64,000 nt of DNA from Salinivibrio sp. ES.052 (lineage in GTDB: Bacteria; Pseudomonadota; Gammaproteobacteria; Enterobacterales; Vibrionaceae): contig NZ_FSRI01000001.1 of the NCBI RefSeq assembly GCF_900141775.1, positions 248,001 through 312,000 of the forward strand. The letters run 5' to 3'. Each line of letters starts with the position of its first letter. Position 1 is the first letter of the stretch. The notes beneath the pieces are model-generated. The model worked only from the letters and a program-made list of their open reading frames with translations. It was not told the origin of the DNA and did not search any database. Of the stretch, positions 28,824 to 37,581 are shown one piece after another. Position numbers and translations under genes: made by a program.

Positions 28824-31046
28824 ATGAGCTTTGAGATGGATGAAGAAATCCTTCAGGACTTTTTGATTGAAGCAGGAGAGATCCTCGAGCAGATGTCTGA
28901 GCAGCTGGTCGATTTGGAACGTGCCCCTGATGACGCTGACTTGCTGAATAGTATCTTCCGCGGCTTTCACACAGTGAAAGGGGGCGCGGGGTTTCTTGGC
29001 CTCAATGCCTTAGTTGATACGTGTCACGGTGCTGAAAACGTCTTTGATAACTTGCGTAATCATGGACGAGAGGTGACTTCAGATGTAATGGATACCATTT
29101 TGCAGGCGTTGGACACGGTCAATGCTCAGTTTTCAGCGGTGCAAAATAACGAAGAACCCGTACCTGCCGATGGTGCGCTCCTCGAGGCCTTACACCGTTA
29201 TGCGAAGCCTGCGAGTGAAGATGAAGAAACGCCCGTAGAACCAGAGCCAGAACCAGAGCCAGAGCCGGCTTCAGAGTCAGAACCTGAAAGCGATGTGTCT
29301 GGACAAGATACTGGCGCGATAAGCGGTGAGTCAGTTGATGAAATAACACAAGATGAATTTGATAAGCTGCTCGACCAGCTCCATGGTAAAGGGAAAGCCC
29401 CAACGGAGTTAGAGGACCAAGCGGCCGAAAAGCCAGAGGTTGTAGAAAGCACTGAAGCGGATAGTGGCGATATCACCGATGATGAATTCGAGAAGCTGTT
29501 AGATGATCTGCATGGTTCAGGCAACGGTCCAGCGGCTACGCAACCATCGGCTGTAGAGCCTGCGCCTAGTAACTCTCCGTCAGAGACGTCAGCATCTTCC
29601 GGTGGTGATGATTTTATCGATGATGATGAATTTGAAAAGCTACTGGATGACCTCCACGGTAAAGGGAAAGGGCCGGCCATTGAAGCGGAAAAGGCGAAAG
29701 CGGATGCCGATAAGGTCGATGCTCAAGCCAAGCCTCAGCCTAAATCTGAACCTGCCGCCCCGGCTAAAAAAGCGAGCAAGCCAGCACCGGCCAAAGCGAG
29801 TACGCCCAACAGTGCTGGGGCTGGAGGGAAAGCCCCTGCGACAACAGAAAAAGCGCCTGAAAAGAAACCACCTGCTGCACCACAGCAGGAGCAAACCGTC
29901 CGTGTAAATACATCAACGCTTGATGGCATCATGAACATGGTTGGTGAGCTTGTATTGGTGCGTAACCGACTCGTCAGTCTTGGTCAAAGTAGCAATGATG
30001 AGAGCATGGCGAAAGCGGTAACTAATTTGGATGTGGTGACCGCGGATCTACAAGGCGCGGTAATGAAAACGCGCATGCAGCCTATCAAAAAAGTATTTGG
30101 TCGTTTTCCCCGAGTGGTGCGCGATTTATCGCGTAGCTTGAAAAAAGAAATTGTCCTTGAGATGCAAGGGGAAGAAACCGACCTTGATAAAAACTTGGTC
30201 GAAGCGTTAGCTGACCCTATGGTCCACTTGGTGCGTAACTCTGTTGACCATGGTATCGAAATGCCGGATGAGCGAGAAAAAGCCGGTAAGCCACGGGTCG
30301 GGACGATCACCTTGAAAGCGTCTCAGGAAGGGGATCATATACTCCTGACCATTGCCGATGACGGTGGTGGTATGGATGCTGAGAAATTAAAGAGTATCGC
30401 GGTTGAACGTGGGGTCATGGATGCTGAAGCGGCCGCTCGCTTGACGAACAGCGAAGCGTATAACCTGATTTTTGCACCAGGGTTCTCGACGAAAACCGAA
30501 GTGTCTGATATTTCCGGCCGTGGGGTGGGGATGGATGTGGTTAAAACCGGCATCACCAAGCTAAACGGGTCGGTTAATATCGATTCTGAGTTGGGTCGAG
30601 GCACGGTGTTAGAGATTAAAGTGCCGTTGACGCTGGCGATACTGCCAACCTTGATGGTTGGTATTGGAAGCAACCCATTTGCCTTCCCGCTTTCTAATGT
30701 GAGTGAAATTATCAGCTTAGATATGTCCCGAACTAACACGGTGGATGGGCAGCTCACTTTGATCGTCCGGGATAAAGCAATCCCATTGTTCTTCCTGCAA
30801 GACTGGCTATGTAAAGGGTCAACCGATATCGATAAAACCAAAGGACATGTGGTGATTGTGCAAATTGCTCACCAACGTATCGCCTTTGTCGTGGACACCC
30901 TATTTGGTCAAGAGGAAGTGGTCATCAAGCCACTTGACGAATTACTTCAGGGTACGCCAGGTATGGCAGGCGCAACGATTACCAGTGATGGCCATATTGC
31001 GTTAATCCTCGATGTGCCCAACCTGTTGAAACATTACGCAGGTTAA
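28824..31046 (+). CDS. cheA: Chemotaxis histidine kinase CheA
   Basis: A 740-residue kinase of the chemoreceptor array. P1 carries phospho-accepting H49 (FHTVKGGAGF). The region 130-350 replaces a clear P2 and is low-complexity: a Glu-Pro run, then three copies of DEF(D/E)KLLD(Q/D)LHG at 177, 220 and 268, then an Ala/Pro/Lys-rich stretch. P3 dimerisation (about 355-425), P4 ATPase with N-box VHLVRNSVDHGIE and GRGVGMDVV, and P5 CheW-like domain follow. In vibrios the CheA linker contains the LID segment bound by ParP; the repeats are the likely equivalent, which is inference. cheB follows 18 bases later. Confidence 0.96.
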   Translation: MSFEMDEEILQDFLIEAGEILEQMSEQLVDLERAPDDADLLNSIFRGFHTVKGGAGFLGLNALVDTCHGAENVFDNLRNHGREVTSDVMDTILQALDTVNAQFSAVQNNEEPVPADGALLEALHRYAKPASEDEETPVEPEPEPEPEPASESEPESDVSGQDTGAISGESVDEITQDEFDKLLDQLHGKGKAPTELEDQAAEKPEVVESTEADSGDITDDEFEKLLDDLHGSGNGPAATQPSAVEPAPSNSPSETSASSGGDDFIDDDEFEKLLDDLHGKGKGPAIEAEKAKADADKVDAQAKPQPKSEPAAPAKKASKPAPAKASTPNSAGAGGKAPATTEKAPEKKPPAAPQQEQTVRVNTSTLDGIMNMVGELVLVRNRLVSLGQSSNDESMAKAVTNLDVVTADLQGAVMKTRMQPIKKVFGRFPRVVRDLSRSLKKEIVLEMQGEETDLDKNLVEALADPMVHLVRNSVDHGIEMPDEREKAGKPRVGTITLKASQEGDHILLTIADDGGGMDAEKLKSIAVERGVMDAEAAARLTNSEAYNLIFAPGFSTKTEVSDISGRGVGMDVVKTGITKLNGSVNIDSELGRGTVLEIKVPLTLAILPTLMVGIGSNPFAFPLSNVSEIISLDMSRTNTVDGQLTLIVRDKAIPLFFLQDWLCKGSTDIDKTKGHVVIVQIAHQRIAFVVDTLFGQEEVVIKPLDELLQGTPGMAGATITSDGHIALILDVPNLLKHYAG
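29352..29657 (+). repeat. Three acidic 11-12 residue repeats in the CheA linker
   Basis: Coding repeats at 29352-29387, 29481-29516 and 29625-29660, spaced 43 and 48 residues apart. Core DEFxKLLDxLHG; copies 2 and 3 are nearly identical and followed by GSGNGP or GKGKGP. Each unit looks like a short amphipathic helix ending at Gly, that is, a docking motif. Confidence 0.85.
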
Positions 31047-31064
31047 TTTGATAAAAGGACGCCC

Positions 31065-32201
31065 ATGGCAGTAAAAGTATTGGTGGTAGATGACTCCAGC
31101 TTCTTCCGTCGCCGTGTTAGTGAAATCATCAATGCCGATCCGAGAATGGAGGTCATTGATAGTGCAGTGAATGGCAAAGAGGCGGTTGAAAAAACCGCTC
31201 AACTTAAGCCAGACGTCATCACTATGGATGTTGAAATGCCAGTGTTAGATGGTATTTCTGCGGTGCGCCAGATAATGGCGCAAACGCCAACTCCAATTTT
31301 GATGTTTTCATCATTGACGCATGATGGCGCAAAAGCGACCTTAGACGCGCTCGAAGCCGGGGCATTAGACTTCCTTCCGAAAAAGTTTGAAGACATCGCC
31401 CGAAACCGTGACGAGGCGACGAGCTTACTTCAACAGCGAGTGCTTGAGATTGCGCGTAAGCGTCCTGTTCTCCGTCGTGCCACGCGTCCTTCTCCGGAAG
31501 CGGCTTCTGGGAACGTTGCCTCACCTGCTGGTGGTGTGCGTGCACCTGCTCGTTCAGCATTAAAGCCAGCAACGGGTACGACGACGCCATCGAAAGCCCC
31601 CGCACGATTTTCAGCGACGGGGAAGCGTTACCAATTAATGGCTATCGGGACCTCAACGGGTGGCCCTGTTGCTTTGCAAAAGGTACTCACCAAGCTGCCG
31701 GCGAATTTTCCGCTACCTATTATATTGATCCAGCACATGCCGGCTACCTTTACTGCCGCATTTGCTCAGCGTCTTAATGGCCTCAGTAAAATTACGGTTG
31801 TTGAGGCAAAAGATGGTGATGTACTTAAACCGGGTCACGCCTACCTGGCGCCAGGTGGGATGCAAATGATGCTGGATGGCCGACCGAATGCCGCACGGCT
31901 GAAAATTCTCGATGGCGGCGAGCGAATGAATTACAAACCTTGTGTGGATGTGACATTTGGTTCAGCCGCGAAAGTCTATGGTGATAAAGTTCTATCCATG
32001 GTGCTGACGGGGATGGGGGCCGATGGTCGAGAAGGGGCTCGTATGCTTAAAAGTGCAGGTGCGACTATTTGGGCGCAAGATGAAGATAGCTGCGTTGTTT
32101 ATGGCATGCCACAAGCCGTTGCAAAAGCAGGAATCTCATCGGAAGACTTGCCGCTTGATCGGATCGCAGAACGCATACTGGTTGAGCTGAATTTAAAATA
32201 A
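31065..32201 (+). CDS. cheB: Chemotaxis methylesterase CheB
   Basis: A 378-residue methylesterase/deamidase resetting receptor methylation. The receiver domain has D9-D10 and phospho-acceptor D55 ([12 protein letters not shown]). A Pro/Ala/Thr-rich linker (about 145-185) leads to the catalytic domain with Ser in GTSTGGP, His in IQHMPATFT and Asp in GMGADGREG. The partner methyltransferase CheR is not in this window. Confidence 0.96.
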   Translation: MAVKVLVVDDSSFFRRRVSEIINADPRMEVIDSAVNGKEAVEKTAQLKPDVITMDVEMPVLDGISAVRQIMAQTPTPILMFSSLTHDGAKATLDALEAGALDFLPKKFEDIARNRDEATSLLQQRVLEIARKRPVLRRATRPSPEAASGNVASPAGGVRAPARSALKPATGTTTPSKAPARFSATGKRYQLMAIGTSTGGPVALQKVLTKLPANFPLPIILIQHMPATFTAAFAQRLNGLSKITVVEAKDGDVLKPGHAYLAPGGMQMMLDGRPNAARLKILDGGERMNYKPCVDVTFGSAAKVYGDKVLSMVLTGMGADGREGARMLKSAGATIWAQDEDSCVVYGMPQAVAKAGISSEDLPLDRIAERILVELNLK

Positions 32202-32211
32202 GGAGCGGGGC

Positions 32212-32994
32212 TTGATAGTCTGGAGTATCGCCAATCAAAAGGGCGGTGTTGGTAAGACAACAACCACGGTGACATTAGCAGGATTGATTAGCGAGCGTAA
32301 GAAACGTGTTCTGCTAGTGGATACGGATCCGCACGCCTCACTATCCACGTACTTAAATTTCGATTCGGAGCACCTTCCGGCCAGTTTGTTTGATTTGTTT
32401 CAGTTACAAACCGTTAATGAAGACACGGTAAAACCACTCATTGTTAAGACACAGTTTGAAAATATGGATTTGATTCCAGCGCATATGTCGTTGGCGACGC
32501 TTGATAGAGTGATGGGCAACCGTGGCGGTATGGGGCTGGTATTAAAAAAAGCCCTAGATGCACTTGCGGATGATTACGACTACGTGCTGATCGATTGCCC
32601 ACCGATACTGGGGGTAATGATGGTGAATGCGTTAGCAGCGAGTCATCGGGTACTGATCCCTGTACAAACTGAGTTCTTGGCGATGAAAGGACTGGAGCGA
32701 ATGATGCGTACGTTGCAAATTATGCAAAAATCTCGTAGCTCCAACTTTAAACTGACCATTATTCCTACAATGTACGATAAGCGAACACGTGCTTCGCTGG
32801 AGACACTGCAAGAGTTGAAAATTCGCTATAGTGATCAAGTATGGGCCTCGGCAGTGCCGATTGACACCAAGTTCAGAGATGCAAGTCTAAAACATATGCC
32901 TGCATCCTTCTATGCAAAAAATTGCCGTGGTGTCTTCGCTTATAAAACGCTATTAACCTATTTGGAGCGACTGGAACAGGATGAACAAGCATAA
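32212..32994 (+). CDS. parC: ParA-like ATPase ParC, polar chemotaxis array positioning (TTG start)
   Basis: A 260-residue ParA/MinD-family ATPase with deviant Walker A KGGVGKTT (residues 10-17), Walker A' VDTDPHASL and Walker B LIDCPPIL. In Vibrio the product (ParC) recruits chemotaxis arrays to the old pole with ParP. It starts with TTG at 32212, seven bases after AGGAG; MIVWSIANQKGG is the family start and no nearer ATG exists. It is downstream of cheB and overlaps parP by 14 bases. It is not topoisomerase ParC, which shares the symbol. Confidence 0.9.
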   Translation: MIVWSIANQKGGVGKTTTTVTLAGLISERKKRVLLVDTDPHASLSTYLNFDSEHLPASLFDLFQLQTVNEDTVKPLIVKTQFENMDLIPAHMSLATLDRVMGNRGGMGLVLKKALDALADDYDYVLIDCPPILGVMMVNALAASHRVLIPVQTEFLAMKGLERMMRTLQIMQKSRSSNFKLTIIPTMYDKRTRASLETLQELKIRYSDQVWASAVPIDTKFRDASLKHMPASFYAKNCRGVFAYKTLLTYLERLEQDEQA

Positions 32995-34081
32995 CACCCT
33001 CTCCAGTGGTCAGGCGCTTGATGACTATTTTGAAGCCTTACTGGATGACTTCGGTGACAGTTCGGAAAGCGTTGAACAATCAGCTTCGCCCGATCTCGGC
33101 TCGACGCGGGTGTCGTCTGCATCGCTGATCGATAGCAATTCACCAACAAAACCGCGGTTGCAGCCCAAGCCTATCGTTGCGCCAGCGACGCCTGATCCTG
33201 TGGTTTACGCCGAGCCTGAACGCGATCTCGCTGAGGTTGAGCGCTTATTGGCTCAACTCAAGGTGGATGAAGAAGCAGAGCTTGAAGCGCAAGCCGAGAC
33301 AAAAGAAGAGTTTGTCACTAAAGAAGAGTTTGTTACTGAAGATGACGTTGATCTCAAGACCGATGTCGATAGCATGGCGGACTGGGGTCTCGATGTTCAA
33401 GACGATATAGCGGTGGAAGAGGCTAACCCCGCGGCTGAAGCTGTTTTTGAGACCGAGGCGCAAGTTGAGCCACCCATGGAAGATGCTGACGTTAGTACTT
33501 CGGCGCCCGATTTAGACGCGCATGTTGAAGAAACTATCGAGATTGACGACGAGCAGCAAACCGATGTGAAGGTCGAGCCTGAAACGCAAGCGGGCGAAGA
33601 GATCCCCCCGACTCAGTGGGAAAATACTGAAACTGAGGCGGAATTTCAGGTATTATTTTTCGAAAGTATGGGCGTTACCTATGCGGTACCGCTCGCAGAG
33701 CTAGGCGGTATTCATCAACTTGGCGAGTGTAATCGTTTGATCGGTCGTCCAGATTGGTATCTAGGGTTACAGACAGAAAAGCAGCAACAGCTTGATGTTG
33801 TCGATACGGCCCGCTGGGTGATGCCAGAAAAACTGGCAGATAATCAGCATAGGGACGACTATAATTATATTGTGATACTGGGCGATAGCAAATGGGGGCT
33901 GGCATGTGACCAGCTTTTAGGCACACAAGCGCTCAGTGGGAAAGCGGTTCGCTGGCGAAAACAATCAGGGAAGCGGCCATGGCTAGCGGGCATGGTAAAA
34001 GAGAAAATGTGTGCTCTGATCCATGTTCAAGCATTTATTGCTATGTTAAATCAGGGGATTGACGCCAAAGCGATGGCGTAA
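32981..34081 (+). CDS. parP: CheW-like array protein ParP
   Basis: A 366-residue protein with a long acidic, low-complexity N-terminal region (1-220) and a C-terminal CheW-like AIF domain (about 225-355; QVLFFESMGVTYAVPLAELGGI). ParP couples CheA and receptors to ParC at the pole. Two things stand out: the N-terminal segment DDYFEALLDDF resembles the CheA linker repeats, and an 18-base unit encoding KEEFVT is tandemly duplicated (33302-33337). The start lies inside the end of parC. Confidence 0.88.
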   Translation: MNKHNTLSSGQALDDYFEALLDDFGDSSESVEQSASPDLGSTRVSSASLIDSNSPTKPRLQPKPIVAPATPDPVVYAEPERDLAEVERLLAQLKVDEEAELEAQAETKEEFVTKEEFVTEDDVDLKTDVDSMADWGLDVQDDIAVEEANPAAEAVFETEAQVEPPMEDADVSTSAPDLDAHVEETIEIDDEQQTDVKVEPETQAGEEIPPTQWENTETEAEFQVLFFESMGVTYAVPLAELGGIHQLGECNRLIGRPDWYLGLQTEKQQQLDVVDTARWVMPEKLADNQHRDDYNYIVILGDSKWGLACDQLLGTQALSGKAVRWRKQSGKRPWLAGMVKEKMCALIHVQAFIAMLNQGIDAKAMA

Positions 34082-34115
34082 TAACTAGTTACACAGCGCG
34101 TAAAGAGGAAAATCA

Positions 34116-34604
34116 ATGTCTCAGGTAGCTGAAATTAAAAAAGAAGGCGTCAATGACGAGGTGTTGCAGTGGGTTACTTTTCAGCTTGAAGAAGAAACCT
34201 ACGGCATTAATGTAATGCAGGTGCGTGAGGTATTGCGTTATACCGAAATCGCCCCGGTACCAGGCGCCCCTGACTATGTCTTAGGTATCATTAATCTACG
34301 TGGTAATGTGGTGACAGTGATAGACACGCGTTCTCGCTTTGGTTTAGCGTCTACTGATGTGACCGACAATACTCGCGTGATCGTTATTGAAGCTGAAACC
34401 CAAGTTATCGGTATTATGGTCGATAGCGTCGCAGAAGTGGTATATCTAAAAACATCAGAGATTGATACCACACCAAGCGTCGGCACTGAAGAAAGCGCTA
34501 AATTTATCCAAGGTGTGAGTAACCGCAATGGGGAGCTACTTATCTTGGTTGATCTCAACAAACTCTTGACCGATGAAGAGTGGAATGAGATGGCAATGCT
34601 GTAA
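34116..34604 (+). CDS. cheW: Chemotaxis coupling protein CheW
   Basis: A 162-residue CheW: a single beta-barrel domain (QWVTFQLEEETYGINVMQVREVLRY, shown in the sequence as one block) with the receptor/CheA-binding NLRGNV segment. It bridges receptors and CheA P5. An AGAGGAAAAT ribosome site precedes the ATG. Its stop overlaps the next start (TAATG), coupling it to the DUF2802 gene. Confidence 0.96.
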   Translation: MSQVAEIKKEGVNDEVLQWVTFQLEEETYGINVMQVREVLRYTEIAPVPGAPDYVLGIINLRGNVVTVIDTRSRFGLASTDVTDNTRVIVIEAETQVIGIMVDSVAEVVYLKTSEIDTTPSVGTEESAKFIQGVSNRNGELLILVDLNKLLTDEEWNEMAML

Positions 34605-35038
34605 TGATTGAGCTTCTGTTGACTTGGTCGCCTGTTGCTGTGACGGTGGTGTTTGCCATCGTCGCTTTGTGGCGTCTTCGCGCGGAAAAGCGTGCTAGGC
34701 TACGGCTAGAAAACAAGCTTCAAGCGATGGAAACAGTGCTCAAAAGTGCGCGCCAACGCCATGACAGCCTTGCTAAGCAGTTTAATGAATTACGAGCTGG
34801 CAGTATGGGGATGGGGAAAAAGTTAGCGGATTTATCCTCCAGCGTTGATGAGTTACTGGATAAACACGTAGAGCTTGAAATGCAAGATTCGGGGAGTCGC
34901 TTGTATAGCCGCGCCAGTAAAATGGTTGAGCTTGGCGCTGATGTGGATGAGCTCATGCAAGAATGTGATCTGCCTAAAGCCGAGGCCGAGCTATTACTTA
35001 ACCTCCGTAAACGCCAAGCGGCCAACCAGCAGCGTTAG
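34604..35038 (+). CDS. DUF2802 membrane-anchored protein
   Basis: A 144-residue protein: one N-terminal membrane helix (about 7-25), a basic coiled coil (26-70), then a C-terminal segment (about 85-135; YSRASKMVELGADVDELMQECDLPKAEAELL) that looks like a small helix-turn-helix-like fold. It matches DUF2802 proteins found after cheW in vibrios. Function unknown. Translational coupling to cheW argues for a role in chemotaxis or motility. It ends two bases from a convergent gene with no terminator between. Confidence 0.8.
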   Translation: MIELLLTWSPVAVTVVFAIVALWRLRAEKRARLRLENKLQAMETVLKSARQRHDSLAKQFNELRAGSMGMGKKLADLSSSVDELLDKHVELEMQDSGSRLYSRASKMVELGADVDELMQECDLPKAEAELLLNLRKRQAANQQR

Positions 35039-35040
35039 GC

Positions 35041-35337
35041 TCAAACTTGGGTATCAATCGATTTATGTCCCTGCCAGCCTGGTGGGGTTTTCCCTTCTAA
35101 AACCCATGCGTAAGCAATAAGCTCGGCAATGACTTGATAGAGAATCGGTGGGATTTCATCTCCTGTTTCAAGTCGTTCAAGCCATGCGAGTAAATAAGCG
35201 TCTTCATGGATTAAGCATCCTTGTTCACTCAATGCGTTAATCAACTCATGCGCTAGCCGATCGGTCGCTTTCGCTTTCACTGTTGGCGTATTATAGCCAT
35301 CGTATCCCAGTGCCATGGCGCGCTTTTCATCTTTCAT
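35041..35337 (-). CDS. Free-standing FlhB C-terminal domain protein (EscU/YscU/HrcU family)
   Basis: A 98-residue soluble protein aligning with the FlhB cytosolic domain just after the cleavage loop: ALGYDGYNTPTVKAKATDRLAHELI corresponds in order to ALRYNSDMDSAPVVIAKGSDF in FlhB at 21086-22222, and IPPILYQVIAELIAYAW to IPDGLFTAVAQVLAYVF. There are no membrane helices and no NPTH loop, so it resembles the already-cleaved FlhB fragment. Such small FlhB-like proteins can partly replace the cleaved domain in other bacteria. It is downstream of a FliK-like gene on the minus strand, two bases apart, suggesting a specificity-switch pair. Confidence 0.85.
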   Translation of the reverse strand: MKDEKRAMALGYDGYNTPTVKAKATDRLAHELINALSEQGCLIHEDAYLLAWLERLETGDEIPPILYQVIAELIAYAWVLEGKTPPGWQGHKSIDTQV

Positions 35338-35339
35338 TG

Positions 35340-36149
35340 CTAAACCCTCACAGAAATGCTGGTGCCCGATGACACATTCGTCGTGTTTGGTGCTGTATCG
35401 TCTATCTTGTCACTGATGGTGATATTCAAAGCAATCGCTTGATTTGCCAGCCGCTCGTTGAGCCAATCAATGGTTTGGTGAATACGTTTCTGCAATGAGG
35501 TCGTTGGCGCGGTTAAGGTGAGCTCTCTATCACTCTCTGATAAGTCAATATCTGCGCGGATGAACTGCGAGCCAACCGGTAAATACAGCCTAACTTGCCA
35601 GCGAAGAGACGATGTGGCGGCGGATGGACCTTGCTCTCCCTGTTTACGCGCATTCACCCGAATGGGAGGGAGCTGGGGATCGGAAAAGGGGAGAACCCAT
35701 TGCCATTCGCCGGGCCGCGATGATTCTGCTACCCGCTGCTCAGCCATTAAGCGTAGCGCACCCTTAATCCCCTCACCGTCGGATTGCGGTACTAACCATT
35801 GGCGTAGCAGAGTTGCGAGTAACTTATCAGCGGGCCGTTGCGATAACCAGTCTGCGATTTTGTCTGGGTGTGGACTTTTCTGCGTAGCCCCCATAGGCAG
35901 AGTCCAAAGTGAGAGTAACGATTGCATCAGTGCCTGTGTCGTCGCAGGTTGTTGATTCATGGTGGCATTAAGTGCGGGCAGCAGATGCAACTGTGCTAAT
36001 ACGCCAGATAGCGAGGCTGAGGTCTGTGGTGTTAATAAGGTAAATTGTGCCTGAGTTAGGGCTCGGCCATCTATCTGATTAAGCGGTGGCGTCGCCAGCA
36101 ATGCTGGCTTTCCTATCCATTGTTGTAAATTCGTTGGCCCAATCTTCAT
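35340..36149 (-). CDS. FliK-like protein, uncharacterised
   Basis: A 269-residue protein without signal peptide. Residues 1-130 are Leu/Gln/Pro-rich. The C-terminal part (about 180-250; RLYLPVGSQFIRADIDLS, then TSLQKRIHQTIDWLNERLANQAIAL) has the order of elements of the FliK switch domain: a beta hairpin followed by a long helix and ALxL. Similarity is by pattern only. Together with the FlhB-domain gene it overlaps nearly (two-base gap), it may form an accessory export-switch module. Divergent from ccmA. Confidence 0.6.
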   Translation of the reverse strand: MKIGPTNLQQWIGKPALLATPPLNQIDGRALTQAQFTLLTPQTSASLSGVLAQLHLLPALNATMNQQPATTQALMQSLLSLWTLPMGATQKSPHPDKIADWLSQRPADKLLATLLRQWLVPQSDGEGIKGALRLMAEQRVAESSRPGEWQWVLPFSDPQLPPIRVNARKQGEQGPSAATSSLRWQVRLYLPVGSQFIRADIDLSESDRELTLTAPTTSLQKRIHQTIDWLNERLANQAIALNITISDKIDDTAPNTTNVSSGTSISVRV

Positions 36150-36270
36150 GGTTTCTCACAATTATTTACGCGAGTCACACTTTGCAACCCTATGGTAACT
36201 AACAGTCATTTTGACCATTGTGGTACTATGCGTCCACTTTTGTAACACAAAGCAGGATGCAACATTTGTC

Positions 36271-36888
36271 ATGTTGGAAGTGAAACAGCTTAGCTGTGTT
36301 CGGGATGATCGAGTGTTGTTTGATGCGCTGACATTCTCTCTGTCTCCGGGGGAGCTCGTTCAAATTGAAGGTCCGAACGGGGCAGGTAAAACCACGTTAT
36401 TACGTATCATCGCTGGCTTGGGGTTAGCTGATCGTGGCGAGGTCTGTTGGCAGCAACAGGTGATCACCCAACAGCGCGATGCCTTTTATCGCGATCTACT
36501 CTTTTTGGGGCATACCACAGGGGTGAAGCGCGAACTCACTGCGTTTGAAAATCTCTCTCACTCTATGCAGATGCATGGTCATTATGCGCATGACGCTATT
36601 TGGCATGCATTGGCGAAGGTCGGATTAGCGGGGCGCGAAGATATTCCCGCTGGGCAGTTATCCGCAGGTCAAAACCGACGAGTCGCTCTCGCACGTTTAT
36701 GGCTGAGTGATCGTCGTCTGTGGATTTTAGATGAGCCGTTGACTGCAATAGATAAACAAGGCGTCAAGGTACTGGAAGCGGTGTTTGAGCGACATGTGAA
36801 GCAAGGCGGCATTGTGTTGTTTACCACACACCAAGATATGTTTATTGATCACCCTTTGCTTCGTCGTATTCGTTTGGGGGCGCAATGA
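36271..36888 (+). CDS. ccmA: Heme exporter ATPase CcmA
   Basis: A 205-residue ABC ATPase: Walker A GPNGAGKTT (34-42), signature LSAGQNRRVALARL, Walker B LWILDEP. With CcmB, CcmC and CcmD it powers release of heme-loaded CcmE in the periplasm. The frame is open from 36211, but MLEVKQLSC at 36271 is the family start and gives normal length. First of nine contiguous ccm genes. Confidence 0.95.
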   Translation: MLEVKQLSCVRDDRVLFDALTFSLSPGELVQIEGPNGAGKTTLLRIIAGLGLADRGEVCWQQQVITQQRDAFYRDLLFLGHTTGVKRELTAFENLSHSMQMHGHYAHDAIWHALAKVGLAGREDIPAGQLSAGQNRRVALARLWLSDRRLWILDEPLTAIDKQGVKVLEAVFERHVKQGGIVLFTTHQDMFIDHPLLRRIRLGAQ

Positions 36889-37553
36889 TCCAAGCCATGT
36901 GGTTGACGGTTCGTCGAGAGCTTAAGGTCGCCTTTCGTCAGCCCGCAGATAGCCTGAACCCATTATGGTTCTTTATTATCGCGATCACCTTATTTCCGTT
37001 AGGGATAGGACCAGAGCCTCAATTATTACAGAAAATTGCCCCAGGTGTGATCTGGGTGGCGGCGTTGCTATCCGCTTTATTGTCATTAGAACGGCTTTTT
37101 CGCGACGATTACCTTGATGGTTCGTTGGAGCAAATGATGCTGATGCCAGTGCCCTTGCCTTTACTCGTGATAGCGAAAGTGATCGCCCACTGGTTATTAA
37201 CGGGATTGCCTTTGTTACTCGTCAGCCCGGTACTAGCGCTGTTGCTGTCATTGGATGGGGCCAGCTATCAAGCCGTGGTGCTGACCTTATTACTCGGTAC
37301 GCCGACACTAAGCTTTGTCGGTGCGATAGGCGTGGCGCTGACCGTTGGTTTACGTAAAGGGGGAGTGTTGTTGAGCTTGTTGATCCTCCCTCTTTATATC
37401 CCTGTACTGATTTTTGCTACCTCGGCGATTGATATGGCGGCATTCGGTGCAGACATCAGTGGTCAGCTGGCCATTCTTGGTGCCATGCTGGTGGGGTCGG
37501 TCACACTGGCCCCCTTTGCTATCGCCGCCGCGTTACGTGTGAGCGTGAACTAA
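36885..37553 (+). CDS. ccmB: Heme exporter permease CcmB
   Basis: A 222-residue membrane protein with six predicted helices, the permease partner of CcmA. The segment FRDDYLDGSLEQMMLMP is typical of CcmB. ATGA overlap with ccmA; ccmC follows after 28 bases. Confidence 0.95.
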   Translation: MIQAMWLTVRRELKVAFRQPADSLNPLWFFIIAITLFPLGIGPEPQLLQKIAPGVIWVAALLSALLSLERLFRDDYLDGSLEQMMLMPVPLPLLVIAKVIAHWLLTGLPLLLVSPVLALLLSLDGASYQAVVLTLLLGTPTLSFVGAIGVALTVGLRKGGVLLSLLILPLYIPVLIFATSAIDMAAFGADISGQLAILGAMLVGSVTLAPFAIAAALRVSVN

Positions 37554-37581
37554 TAATTAATCAGGAAGTAGAGCAATTGTC

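Noticed and set aside
29198-29680. 160-codon minus-strand frame inside cheA
   Set aside because: Ser/Gly/Pro-rich translation is the shadow of the acidic low-complexity CheA linker.
32212-32994. Plasmid or chromosome partition ParA
   Set aside because: The Walker motifs are those of ParA, but there is no ParB or parS site nearby and the gene sits between cheB and parP, the place of the chemotaxis ParC.
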